Below are positions 47,453 through 59,736 of a stretch of 64,000 bases of DNA, piece after piece; the first letter of the stretch is position 1, and each line of letters starts with the position of its first letter. The notes below the pieces were generated by a model. It made no database searches. It was not told where the DNA came from and was given only the letters and a program-made list of their open reading frames with translations. A program made the translations under genes and the position numbers. This DNA comes from Nicotiana tabacum (lineage: Eukaryota > Streptophyta > Magnoliopsida > Solanales > Solanaceae): NCBI RefSeq assembly GCF_000715075.1, contig NC_134100.1:25288609-25352608 (forward strand), written 5' to 3'.

Positions 47453-48640
47453 ATGGTAGCGAACAACACTAATGAACCTCTTAGAAATGTGATTTACGGG
47501 GAGGAGGTAGATGATGTCAGAGATGATGAGGTCCCTCTTGTACCTCAAGGACAATGTAGAGGCCGCAATACCAATGCTAATCCCAACGACAATGCTCCAG
47601 ACCCTCCTCCGCCACCTCCAAAAGTGGCTCCCGGGGTACTTCTGAACCAAGGCTATGCGAGTGCTATTGTCCCACCCCGAATTCGGGCGGGCAATTTTCA
47701 GATAACCAATGTGATGTTGACCTTACTTTAGCATCGTGAGTATTTCACAGGCACTGCAAATCAAAATGCCTACAAACATCTCAAGGGGTTCGTGGATACA
47801 TGCTGGGGAGCAAGCAGGCGAATGTGTCCGAGGATGCTCTTAGGTTGAGATTCTTCCCATTCTCACTTTGGGGGAAGGCATTAGATTGGCTCGAGAGACT
47901 TCCTAACCATTCCATCACAACTTGGGATGAGTTGGCAGATAAATTCATTGCTAAATTTTTCTTGCCGGGGCATATGGCGGCATTGCGTGATGAGATATTG
48001 GCTTTCAAGCAAGAGACCATGGAACCTTTGCATGAGATTTGGGAGTGTTATAGAACAATGGTGAAATAATGCCCCAACAATGATATGACTGAGGCTATGA
48101 TACAACAAACCTTCTACCAGGGCATCAATACAACAAATCAATGCATAGTGAACCAACTTGCTGGGGGCAACTTTATGAAGCTTTCATATGATGAGGCATG
48201 TGATATACTTGACGAGATGGCTGACACTTCTTCTACATGGAAAAATAGAGCCAATGTGCCTCAGGGTGACCCCACGGTTATTTATTTGCACAAGGAATTA
48301 CATGATCATGACCAAGGGAATTCTGAGCAATTTGATGATGATTGTGATGGATTTCAAAATGATGGTTATGATGACCAAAGTGAAGAGGTTCAATATGTAA
48401 ATAACTGTCAAGGCCAACGGGGCAACTCTTCCAACCAACAACAGTGGAGACCTCAAGGAAATTGGGGCAACCAACAACAAAACAATGGTAATTAGGGGAA
48501 CAACAACTGGGGCAATCAGAACAACAATCAAGGCAACAGAGGGAATTGGAATAGTATAACAACAATTGGGGTGGCAATAACAGTCAAGGTGGATAGAACA
48601 ATGGAAACCAAGGAAATCGGGGGCAAGGCTTTCAAAGGCC
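47453..48640 (+). pseudogene. Athila gag
   Basis: ATG at 47453 opens a proline-rich N-terminus, closed by TAG at 47729-47731. The capsid-like core (about 47800-48240, with the motif RLRFFPFSLWGKALDWL) continues after a frameshift near 47797 and is again stopped by TAA at 48067-48069. The C-terminus is Asn/Gln/Gly-rich with TAG at 48493-48495 and a frame change before 48645. I see no clear CCHC knuckle. The core pattern is what places the element in Athila. Confidence 0.83.
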
Positions 48641-48644
48641 CCCA

Positions 48645-51600
48645 ATGTACCAACAACCGAACAATCCACCCTTATTTCCATCTCAAGGTCGTAGTTCTTC
48701 TGGCAATGATATGAGTAGAATTGAAATGATGTTCGAACAAATGATGAAGAAGAATACGGATTCTGATGCACAGTTAGCTTCCCACAATACCTCTATCAGA
48801 AACTTGGAGGTGCAATTAGGCCAAATCTCTCAGTCTTTAAATACTCGCTCCAAGGGTGCTCTACCAAGTGATACGGTGGTGAACCCTAAGGGTGGGAACA
48901 ATCATGTTATGGCGGTTACAACAAGAAGTGGGAGAGGCGGTGATGTGAATGCCTCTAAGCAAAAGCAAGTTTTGAATGATGATGTTGAGTTGCAAGAAGA
49001 GAAAATCCCTTTGGTAGTTGAAGATGTGGTTGATGAAAATGTGAACAATGATGTGAGGATTGATATTCAAGATGTCGAGGTGGAAACTCAAAATGATGTG
49101 AACCCGTCTAGGGAGCACATAATAGACATGTCAGAGACGGTTGTGCCAAAAGCCAAGGCACCTTTGCCAAGGCCACCTCCACCTTATCCTCAAAGGCTCG
49201 TGAAGCAAAAGAATGAGAATCAATTTAAAAAGTTAATTGACATGATGAAGAGCTTATCTATTAATGTGCCTTTGGTGGAGGCACTTGAACAAATATCGGG
49301 CTATGCAAAATTCATGAAAGACTTGGTCACAAAGAAGCGTTCTATGGATTGTGAAACTATAAAGATGATTCACCAAGTTAGTGCTATAGTGCATTTAATG
49401 GCCTCTAAGCTTGAAGATCCTGGTGCTTTCACCATTCCTTGCACCATTGGGAGTACGGATTTTGCCAAGGCTCTATGTGATTTGGGAGCTAATATCAATT
49501 TAATGCCTTACTCAGTTTTCAAAACTTTGGGTATTGGGCAACCTAGTCCGACTTCTATGAGGTTACAAATGGCGGATAGATCGATGAAGAGACCCTTGGG
49601 TATTATTGATGATGTGCTTGTCCGGGTGGAAAATTTATCTTGCTAGCTGATTTTGTGATTTTAGACTGCGAGGTGGACTACGAAGTTCCTATCATATTGG
49701 GAAAACCTTTCCTAGCTACGGGGAAGGCATTGGTCGATGTGGAAGCAGGGGAACTCACTTTCCGGGTGGGTGATGATAAGGTGGTCTGTCATGTGTGCAA
49801 GTCTATGAAGTAGCCCAATAGTACCGAGGTGTGCTCTTTTGTTGACCTCATCACAACACTGATAATTGATGACACCAGTGCAATGATCAATGTGGAGGAC
49901 CCATTGGAGGCCGTATTGTTGAATCTTGATGTCAATAAGGATGAAAGCTGAGTGGAGTGCGTGAATGCTTTACATGGAATGAGCTCTTATTCTTATGAGC
50001 CTAGGAAATTGTCTTTGGATCTCGAGAATTGAAAGACTCCACCAACTAAACCTTTAATTGAGGAGCCTCCGATGTTGGAGTTGAAACCACTTCCTCCACA
50101 CCTCAGGTATGAGTTCTTAGGCTCAAATTCTACTTTGCCAGTTATTCTTTCTCCTTGCCTTACTAACATACAGGTTGATGTCACATTAGCGGTGCTTCAA
50201 AAGTGGAAAAAGGCAATTGGATGAACTCTAGCTGATATTTGGGGAATAAGCCCCGCATTGTGTATGTACAAAATTATCTTGGAGGATGATGCAAAGCCTT
50301 CCTTGTTGCATCAAAGAAGATTGAACGAAGTAATGCAAGAAGTTGTGAAAAAAGAGGTGATCAAGTGGTTGGATGCGGGGTTGTGTACCCCATCTCTGAT
50401 AGCTCTTGGACTTTACCGGTGCAATGTGTACTGAAGAAGGGTGGCATGACCATGGTGACAAATTCTAAAAATGAGTTGATTCCGACAAGAACAGTTACCG
50501 ATTGGAGGGTATGCATGGACTATCGCAAGTTGAATAAAGTGACCCAAAAGGATCACTTTCCTTTGCCATATCTGGATCATATGTTAGATCGACTTGTTGG
50601 GCATGCCATCTATTGCTTCTTGGATGGGTATTCTGGGTACAACCAAATCTTGGTTGCTCCGGAAGATCAAGAGAAGACCACATTCACTTGTCCGTATGGC
50701 ACATTTGCTTTCTCTAGGATGCCTTTTGGGTTGTGTAATGCACCGACTACATTTTAGCAGTGTATGATGGCCATTTTCACTGATATAGTGGAAGACATTT
50801 GGAGGTGTTTATGGATGATTTTAGTGTTGTGTGGGGACTCATTTGAAGAATGCTTGAAGAATCTTGATAGGGTGTTGGCCTGTTGTGAAGAAACCAATCT
50901 TGTTCTCAATTGGGAGAAATGCCACTTTATGGTGGAAGAAGGAATTGTTCTTGGGCATAAAATTTCGAAGCATAGTATTGAGGTAGATAAAGCAAAGAAC
51001 GATGTGATTTCAAGGCTCCTTCCCCCTACATCCGTCAAGGGAGTTCGAAGTTTTCTTGGGCATGCGGGGTTCTACCAGAGATTTATCAAAGACTTTTCGA
51101 AGATAGTGAACCCCTTGTGCAAGTTATTGGAAAAAGATGCTAAGTTCGTGTTTGATGAGAAATGTTTGCAAGCCTTTGAACTTCTCAAGCATAAATTGAC
51201 CACTACCCCTATCATTATCGCGCCTAATTGGAGCTTGCCCTTTGAGCTCATATGTGATGCAAGCGATGTTGCAGTTGGGGCGGTTTTGGGTCAAAGAGTG
51301 AACAAAATGTTTCATCTGGTGTACTATGCGAGCAAGACAATGAATGATGCTCAAGTGAACTACATGGTGACCGAGAAAGAACTTTTGGCTATTGTGTTTG
51401 CTATGGAAAAATTCCGGCCGTATCTTATGGGTGCCAAGGTTATTATTCATACCGACCATGCTGCACTCTGGTACTTGATGACGAAGAAGGACTCCAAAGC
51501 TAGACTGATGCGATGGGTCTTGTTACTTCAAGAGTTTGATTTGGAGATTGTGGACCAGAAAGGTAGTGAGAACCAAGTGGCGGACCACTTGTCTCGCTTG

Positions 51601-52969
51601 GAGGAGGAGGGGAGGCCTAATGATGGCCTAGAGATCAATGATTCATTTCCTGATGAACAACTCCTTTCGGTGTCGATGAATGATATGCCATGGTTTGCCG
51701 ATGTTGCTAATTTTCTTGTGACCGGTATAATCTCGTATGAGCTCTCTTCTAACCAAAGGAAGAAGCTCAAGTGGTATAGTTTGGACTTCTATTGGGATGA
51801 GCCGTACTTTTTCAAGATTTGCACGGATGGTGTGATCCAAAGGTGTGTCCCGGAGGAGGAGCAATTGAGTATCTTGGAGGCTTGTCATTCCTCTCTCTAT
51901 GGTGGCCATCATGGCGGGGCGAGGACGACTTCTAAAGTTCTTAGTTGTGGGTTTTATTGGCCAACCTTGTTCAAATATGCAGGTGATTTTGTGAAGAGAT
52001 ACGAGGAATGCCAAAGAGCGGGTGGAATTTCGAAGAAAGATGAGATGCCTCTCAATACAATCTTTGAGGTTGATATTTTTGATGTATGGGACATTGATTT
52101 CATGGGCCCATTTATTAGCTCTTGTGGGAACACTTACATTCTTGTGGCGGTTGACTATGTTTCTAAGTGGGTTGAAGCCATGGCTTTGCCCAACAATGAG
52201 GCCCGGAGTGTTGTTGCATTCCTCAAGAAAAGCATTTCTACAAGGTTTGGTACTCCGCGTGTAATCATCAGTGATGAGGGGTCTCATTTTTGCAATAGAG
52301 CTTTCAACACTTTGCTTTCAAAGTATGGTGTCAATCACAAAGTTTCTACTCCCTATCATCCTCAAGCAAGTGGCCAAGTTGAAGTCTCCAACAGGGAAAT
52401 CAAAAGTATATTGTCAAAGACGGTCAATGCAAATAGGACTGATTGGTCGAAGAAGTTGGATGACGCTCTGTGGGCTTATAGGACTGCTTACAAGACTCTG
52501 ATTGGTATGTATCTGTATCGGTTGGTGTTTGGGAAAGCTTGCCATTTACCGGTTGAGTTAGAGCACAAGGCCATGTGGGCCTTGAGGAAGCTAAATCTTG
52601 AGTGGGATGTTGCAGCCAATCTTCGTGTGGAGCAGCTCAATGAACTTGATGAATTCAGAATTCCATGCCTACTCCAGTTCGTCCTTGTATAAGAACAAGA
52701 TGAAGTACCTTCATGATAAATATGCTTGTGGAAATGAGTTCAAAGTAGGTGATTTGGTTCTCTTGTTCAACTCCCGGTTACGTCTGTTTCCGGGAAAGCT
52801 CAAATCAAAATGGAGTGGACCTTTTGAAGTGGTGTATGTGACCCCGTTTGGTGCTCTTGATTTAAAGAACAAAAATGGTGAATTTTTCAGAGTTAATGGG
52901 CACCGGGTCAAGCATTATCTTGGAAAAATTGATGACAGCCACGTGGTGGCTCTTCTCCATTTCAAATGA
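48645..52969 (+). pseudogene. Athila pol: protease, RT, RNase H, integrase
   Basis: The Gag tail and protease (CDLGAN near 49480) share one frame to TAG 49644-49646. A linker with several stops follows (TAG about 49812, TGA about 49950 and 50030). RT occupies about 50160-50990; a TAG at about 50756 interrupts it. The FMDD box is present in DNA near 50810, but out of frame between two opposing 1-bp indels. RNase H (DAS near 51255) and integrase (51870-52590) share one long frame. The zinc finger has lost its first Cys (YEEC), while Asp, Asp and Glu of the DDE triad (WDIDF, ISDEG, GQVEV) remain. A frameshift near 52660 precedes the C-terminal domain, which ends at TGA 52967-52969. Confidence 0.88.
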
Positions 52970-54214
52970 TGTGATTGTAACTTGCGTAGTGCCGCGACGT
53001 TAAATCAAGCACTTCTTGGGAGGCAACCCATGTGTTTTTCTTCTTGTTTTTCTTTTATTTTCATTATATGATAGGATTTATTTTTGGGCTAACTGGTTGT
53101 GAGATGTTACAGGATTGTGTTGGTGCAGCGCAGGACATAGTGGAAAAAGTGCCAGGTCTCTGAAGTTGTTAATGCGGACGCACTGCATTTAGTGCGGACC
53201 ACATTGGTAAGGGTGAAATATAGACCTCTCTGAAGTTTGCCACTGCGGCCGCACTACATTTTGTGTGGTCCACAGTGGACCACTGTGACCGCAGTCCATT
53301 TTGTGCGGACCGCAGTAGGTTACTTGGCCGAACTTGGCAAAAGTAGTATAGTGCGGACCGCGGTCCATTTTGTGCGGTATGCATTGGTTGGTGAGACTGG
53401 ACCCCAGGTCCTTTTCTATAAATAGGTCCTGAGGCCCTCCTGTTCAAACTTTTCGATCTCTTTACTCTTAGACTCACTAAAACATTGTTCATCCTCGTCT
53501 CTACTCGTAACTAACTGCTTAGAACCGTCATTCTTCATTTCATCTAATAGCTGGTAACATTACACTCCTTTTTACTTGTTCAACTTTGTTAATTTCATTT
53601 AATTTTTGTTTTTCTTGCTTTCCTTCCTATGCTTTCCGTAGTTTCTTCAATTATTTAGGTTAGGGTAATTAAATTTTTTATTAAGGTAGACTTAGGTAGT
53701 TCAATACAATGGGCAAACATGTAAGGACACTAATTAGGTGCATAATTGAGCTTAAAATAAAAATAAAAAATCCATGAACCCTAACTTAGTGCCACAACTG
53801 GGCACTCAGTGCGGACCGCAGTCATTTTTGTGCGGTCCGCGGTGCCCCTGTGCGGTCCGCGGTACCATTTTGTGCGAACCGCCTTAATGAAATACTTGGA
53901 AGCTGAACTTTGGGCAGTGCGGCCGCACTACATTTTGTGTAGACCGCACTGGCCCTTGTGCGGCCGCACTATATTTTGTGCAGTCCGCACTACCTAGATA
54001 CAGAGGGTGGGTAGTCTGAACCTTTACCATGTGCGGACCACATGGCCATTTTGTGCGGTTCGCATTGACCCTTGTGCGGCCGCACACCATTTTGTGCGGT
54101 CAACGCTGGGTGATTTCTAAGAACTGTCTGTAATTTTTCTTTTCTATTTTGCAACTTTGGTTCTTAACTGATTACACTGATACTAACAAGCTGATTGAAT
54201 TATGGTTGCAGACA
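52970..54214 (+). promoter_or_regulatory. Athila pol-env spacer with LTR-like promoter elements
   Basis: The region is non-coding. Two clusters of TGCGGNCGCA-type palindromes joined by CATTTTGTGCGG (about 53172-53387 and 53806-54108) copy the design of the LTR U3 cluster. The first is followed 31 nt later by TATAAATA (53417-53424). An acceptor-like TATGGTTGCAG (AG at 54210-54211) sits 3 nt before the ATG of the env-position ORF. Either an internal promoter or splicing could supply that ORF's mRNA; neither is shown by sequence alone. Confidence 0.55.
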
Positions 54215-56243
54215 ATGGTAAAACAACGAGGCAAAGGAACTAAACAACCTGGCAGAGGTGGATCTTCCCGGGGAGGGAAGCAGAAAATGATAAAACTCAC
54301 ACCCCAAGCTAGGCAAAACATCAAGAACATGAGGAAAGCGATAAAAGCTGCTGACAGAGCCATTGGCATGTCGTGGAGTGAGTACGAGCCTTCCGGGGAG
54401 ATCTCTTCGGACTCTGTGCCAAAATACATCCCTGACTGGACGAAGAGGCATAGACTAAGAGATATACCTCCAGCATCCCCCACTGCCCAAGCATCAGTGA
54501 ACATCTCTTCTGGGTCGTCTGAGGGCTCAGGTGATGGTAGTGGGGAATACTCCATTTCTCCCACAGCTTCATTATCTGGAGAGGGTGCAATAGGTGATGA
54601 GGAGGAAGTAGGGGGAGACGAAGAAGTAGGAGAAGGAGGTGAACCACAAGTGGGGGGGGGGGGATTGCCCGAACTAGGAATCTGTAGGTGTGGCAGGACC
54701 GGTTTGTTAGTGAGGTAGCGTACCATAAGTTTCGGGAATGCCAGTGAGGAAGTTAATCCCGAAGCAAAGTTTTATTGATAGAGACTTGCTACCTCACAAC
54801 CCCAACGTGAGGAGGCAGTTCAGGACAAGAGTGGGCTGGGAACATTTTCTAGATGAGTGTGTGAATGCCAATGAACACTTGGTCAAGGAATTTTACAGCA
54901 ACGTAGCTCACATCAAAAAGGGCTCCAAAGTGACCAAGGTTCGAAATCTGAAGGTGTTGTTCGACGGGAAGACAATCAATGACTATCTTGGGTTTAATGA
55001 GGAAAATTAGACCATGTACATGGCAAAGATGGAAATGGGTGAGGAGGTTTGTCCCTGGCTAGCACAGTACCTGGCAATCCCAGGTACCGCCCCCAACTAG
55101 TTGACTGTTGGAGTCAAGATCTTGAGACGGAGTTTGAACTTTGAGGCACGAGGGTGGGAGACCTTTGTATATAGCAGGTTGGACCCCACGACACATGACA
55201 ATTCCCTCCCTCTCTACCGGGATGTGTTAGTGGATTCGATCATGGCGGGGTACACAATCAATGTAGGGAATGTGATGTCGCGGATTATTACTATTGTAGG
55301 TGTCGAGCATGACAGAAACTACCCGTTCCCCAGTTTCCTCACTATGTACTTTCGGGACTTGAAAGTGGAGAAGAGGCCCTTCGACATCAAATTCAAAGTG
55401 AATGACCCTTTCTCCTGGTACAACATGCAGGGGGATGACAACCCCAAGAGAAAAAACTTCAAGAGTACAGTTACTGCTCCCACTTGCTAGTCTGAAGAGC
55501 CAGTTGTGGTAGTGACTCCAGCTAAGCCTGCATATACTTCCACTGCTACCCCTCCTGGTCCATCCACCTCGGCGGACCCGGAGATTCCATCTTTCCGGGC
55601 CCATCCTATTACTGTCCGCCAACTGAGCCAGGCACTTCTGAGTATCAACAACTGGATGCACACTGCCTTATCTAAGTTGTCCATCCTGACTACCACGGTA
55701 GAGGCTCAGTTAGCACCTCCAGCACCACAGGTTTCCCAGTCGATAGAGGATGCTTTAAAAGAGATTTTAGACAACTAGAAGAAAATCCTCAACACTCAGA
55801 AGATGCTCACAGATGCAGTTGCTTCACACAGCCAGTCTCTTAAGGAGCTTGCTAGGGAGCACAAGAAGTTGAGAAAGACACGGACATCCAAGGAGTCTGT
55901 AAAGGCGTTGAGAGCTGATGTTGATAGATTGAAGGAAGATCAGCTGCCTGTAGACTTACTGCTCCAGGACCCAATACCCGCAGCTCATTCCCAGCCAGAG
56001 CAGTCATAGAGGCTTCCCAAGAGGAAGAGGATGATTCCTAGAGCGGATGATGCAGTCATTCAGCTGGCCGATCCACCAGAGGCTTCCTCTAGTCAGCCAC
56101 AAGATACACCACAGGAGCCTGTCCAGGTCCAGACTCAGGTCCCAGCAGCACAGCAGCAGGCCACCAGGAACCAACCTGAGGTTCCAAAGCACAATGAGGA
56201 CCCTGGGACCACTCAGGAGCCTATGCAGACAGACAGGCCATAG
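54215..56243 (+). pseudogene. Athila env-position ORF with 'putative plant transposon protein' domain
   Basis: ATG 54215 begins a basic N-terminus (KQRGKGTKQPGRGG), then a Ser/Gly/Glu acidic stretch. Frame changes occur at a run of 12 G (54652-54663) and near 54739. From 54738 the frame is constant to 56243 but cut by TAG at 55008, 55098, 55488, 55776, 56007 and 56241; no TAA or TGA occurs. A domain at about 54800-55450 resembles the plant transposon protein domain found 3' of pol in Athila-like elements. The rest is Pro/Gln-rich with a coiled-coil-like stretch (about 55780-55960). I see no signal peptide. Env function is inferred only from position. Confidence 0.75.
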
Positions 56244-58101
56244 GAAGTCCCTATATCCTTTTTCCTATCTCTTTTTGATGCTTTATTTGGTTTTGTTGGC
56301 ATTGGGGACATTGCAGGCTTTCGTTTGAGGGGTTAGGCTCTACTTTTTATTCATTCAGATGATTGTATATATATTTGATACTCTTTTATGCTTTCTTGAT
56401 TTTTCATCTTTGGGTTGTATATAATTTTAACATTTCGTACATTTATCGCACTTTTATTTTACTTTGGGTCTGTATATAAAGTTATGTTATATTGTACATA
56501 TTCATCCAATCTATTGTATATTCAAATCCCCTCTTGTGTATATTCATGCTACTTTCCGCAAATTTTTCGTTCTTAGCTTCTTATTTGTGATTCGTAGCTT
56601 CTTGTTTCTCAAGTTTGCAATAAGCCTTTGGTTTTCTTAGTGCCACGGTTCTTTCCAAAGGTGGAGTGTTGTGTGAACCGGGTAGCTCTTCCCAATAATG
56701 GATGGCGTGACAACCTTCTTAAGGGTTTGAGTCCGTTTTTCTTTTCGTTTTTAGTAGTTAATAGTTAAGGGTGCCTCAAGCAAAGATTCACTTGGGCCTA
56801 GCACATTTGCCTTTGATCTTATGGTCAAAAACAAATTGTTGTGTTTAGGATGGTGAAAGTAGTGACCTTGAGACTCTTGTGTTGACCGATAATCATCAAG
56901 TGATTTTTCAGGACCATTGTGTGCTCAAATCTTATCTAAGGTCGTTGTGGGCCCCCGACTCTGCGTCTTTAGTAATCCCATGGCTTGTGTGGTGAGTAAT
57001 CGCATTGCAAGTTGAAGTCCCGAGCCATTGGTCTAGAACTTGCCCTGAATGTTTGTTGAGGCGAAATCCTAAGTGAATTCTGATTTGAGACATGATTATA
57101 GGCTCTCCTTGGTCCAAATGATAGTTTAACACACCCATAACCTACCAATGATAAGATCCCTAGTCAACCCTTTTGAGCCTTAGACATTTTTCCTTCAAGA
57201 ATCATAATACAAGCCTATACCCGTTCTAAAAGATAACCCTTTTGGCACTCGATTTTTTCTTTAGCACATGGCAAAAGTATAAATTTGGGGGGAGACGAAT
57301 ATTGCAACAAAGTGGTAAAAAGGCACAAAAATGAAGAAAGGAAAGGCAATGAAAAAAAAGAAAAGTAAAATGGCAAATAGAATGTTTAATATGAAAAAGA
57401 ACAAAAAGGGATTCAAGAAAAGTAAAGAATGAAAGGTGTGGAAAGTTGAAAAAGGAGAAAAGGTTTGAAATGCATAAGAAAGAGTAATAGTGTGTCTCTC
57501 TAACCCCTTAGAAAGAAGTGAAATGACTCAAAGAGTCAAGTGAATGTGTACCCAATGAATCAAAAGAAGTGCTTAAGGGAAGAGGGAACTTACTTAGACC
57601 AAAACATTTCCTACCCCGAACCAAAAGCCTTCACAATGTCTCCACAAAAGCCCTATATGATCTTGAGTTGAATGAAGCTTACATTAATGTATACTCATAT
57701 AAGGGGCAAGCATATGGTACCTAGAGTCGGACTTGTGGCTTTTTCTTGAGAGAGATGAGCGAACTTCCATTAACCTCGTTTTGCGTGCCACTATTCTAAA
57801 GGTGAGGTTTGCTTAGGGAGAGTTGAGGATATGTGAGTTTGGGTTCCACAATGACCAAAGTAATAGAAAGAGTCATTTGATGTGTTGAGCCAACTCTTGG
57901 TGCTCTTGTGTCGCACTTAATCCATGGTGTTTCAAAGAGTAAAAGTTGTTAATGATTCATTTGTATTGAGGGCAATTGTTAGTCCCAATTGATGCTAGAT
58001 GAGGTTACTTTAGGTCAGCTAAAAACCTTTTGGATTTCCCTTAAGGGGTGGGTCTTATTTTGTTTGCTTGAGGACAAGCAAAAACTTAAGTTTGGGAGAG
58101 T
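56244..58101 (+). other. Athila 3' non-coding region and PPT
   Basis: The frame of the preceding ORF stays open for 30 more codons to TAG at 56334-56336, encoding a short hydrophobic stretch; this may be a real tail or chance. Beyond that I see no coding sequence. A PPT-like AAATTTGGGGGGAGA lies at about 57283-57297, and the true PPT TTTGGGAGAG at 58091-58100. Confidence 0.7.
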
Positions 58102-59597
58102 TGATAACTAGGGATTTTAACGCATTTTATACTCCTTCTTGCTTATGCTTTGATTAGAAATTCATATAAAATAGTCCCAAAAGGCTCACAACTTGCGCTT
58201 GATTGCAAGTTTAATCAACAAAGTGACAAGATATAAAAGATCAGCTCAAAAGGAGTAAAACGTGCACAAGTACCAAGACAAGACAAAGCTCAGGCTAAGC
58301 AAGGCCAGTGCAGCCGCACTACATTCTGTGCGGTCCGCATTGTGAGGTTCATAGAGCATGACTTTCAAGGCACAAAGGCAATGCGGACGCACTCAATTTA
58401 GTGCGGTCCGCAGAACCCAAGATCAGAGAAGTTCTAGTTTCAAGGATTCAAGTCAATGCGGTCCGCATTCCATTTTGTGCGGACCGCACTAGAAGCCTCC
58501 GCGACCGCAGTCCATTCTCTGCAGTCCGCAGTGCTTGAGTTCAGAGAGTCAGATCTTCAGATTCAAAGCCCTAGTGCGGCCGCACACCATTTTGTGTGGC
58601 CCGCACTAACCCCGCAGGGGCATTTTTATTCGGAATTTTCAGCTTAGTATAAATAGCTTCTTTTCCCATTTTTTAGGGTATCAGATATTGTAATTAAGCA
58701 GTTGCGCTCGTGGGTTCGAGATTCTTAGCTATTTTGGGCAATTTTATCTACTTTTCATCATTGAATCTTGTTATTTAGCTTAGCAATTAATTAATATGAG
58801 TTGTTCTTCATCTATTTCTTGCTTTCCTTCTTTAATTATGAATAGCTAGACCCATAAGTTAGGGTTGTGGCTCAACCCTAGTATAGGTAATTGACGGGTC
58901 TTGTATTTTAGGGCCAAATTGACTATGTGTGTTTAATATTTGGGCCTATTTCATGATTAATTTCTGAATTAGTGGTTGCAAACACTAGTTTGTGTTTAGT
59001 TGACTTGGGTTCTTCTTGAGAAAGAGAGCCTAAGTCTCCGAAATTGGTCCAACAAGGAATTGGGGCGTACTGAAGAGATTGATAGCCCCAATTAAAGGAT
59101 TAAACCTCGAGAGAGTGATACCCGACTTGAACCCTAGTTGCTTGTGCAAATTTGCATACCCAATTGGTCTTGAGAATGTCAATTCGGGCAAAATCACTCA
59201 AACTGCCGAGAGGTGTAGAATGGGTAAAATAGTGCAACGGTTATATCATACTCCCCAATCATGTCAATTGTGCCTTAGACTCAAGTACATATCAATTGAA
59301 CACCTAGGCGGAAGTCACTACCCTAGTGCCTTTTAAATCATTTGAACAACCCGTAGCATTAACTTTTAGCTTAATCTAGTTGCATTTACCATTTGTAGTT
59401 GATAATAGTAGAAGTAAAACGAAAACCCCAAAAATGATTAGAAGTGTAATTTGGAACACATACGCAATCCTAAACTAGATAGATACTCGATTCCAAATTC
59501 TAGCTCTCTGTGAAAATCGATCCCGACCCTTAATCGGGTAAAAGCTGCTCCGACCCTCTCTCGCTACTCAATAGTAGTGCGGAGTAGGCCGTGATCA
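58102..59597 (+). repeat. Athila 3' LTR (1.50 kb)
   Basis: Homologous to 45796-47332 from TGATAACTAG to GTGATCA. The palindrome cluster is at about 58310-58612 and TATAAATA at 58648-58655. It is slightly shorter than the 5' LTR because of a deletion among the palindrome units around 58380. Confidence 0.93.
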
Positions 59598-59736
59598 GTT
59601 ATTTATTCATTTGTCGTCCTATTATTTGTTAAATGTCGTTAGATTCTAATTTATTTTATTTTTATTTTCTGATATGGTCTATATTTACCTTCTTTTTTGG
59701 CTTGCATGTGCTAGTTTACGAAGAATACAAGAAAAA

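Larger units (their letters stand above)
45796..59597 (+). mobile_element. Athila-type Ty3-gypsy retrotransposon
   Basis: LTRs are 45796-47332 and 58102-59597 (TGATAACTAGGG to GTGATCA or GCGATCA). The order is tRNA-Asp-type PBS, Athila-type Gag, protease with CDLGAN, RT, RNase H, integrase, a 3' ORF in the env position carrying a 'putative plant transposon protein' domain, then PPT. The flanks read ATTAT on the left and GTTAT on the right, an imperfect 5-bp duplication. All ORFs are heavily decayed. Confidence 0.93.

Noticed and set aside
48298..48771. Minus-strand 157-codon hydrophobic frame
   Set aside because: Antisense of the Asn/Gln-rich Gag tail; composition explains it.
54172..54726. 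Minus-strand 184-codon proline/serine-rich frame
   Set aside because: It is the antisense shadow of the acidic Ser/Gly stretch of the Athila 3' ORF.
55008..56243. Amber recoding (readthrough) in the Athila 3' ORF
   Set aside because: The element is otherwise decayed with frameshifts, and methylated CAG decay explains TAG stops more simply.
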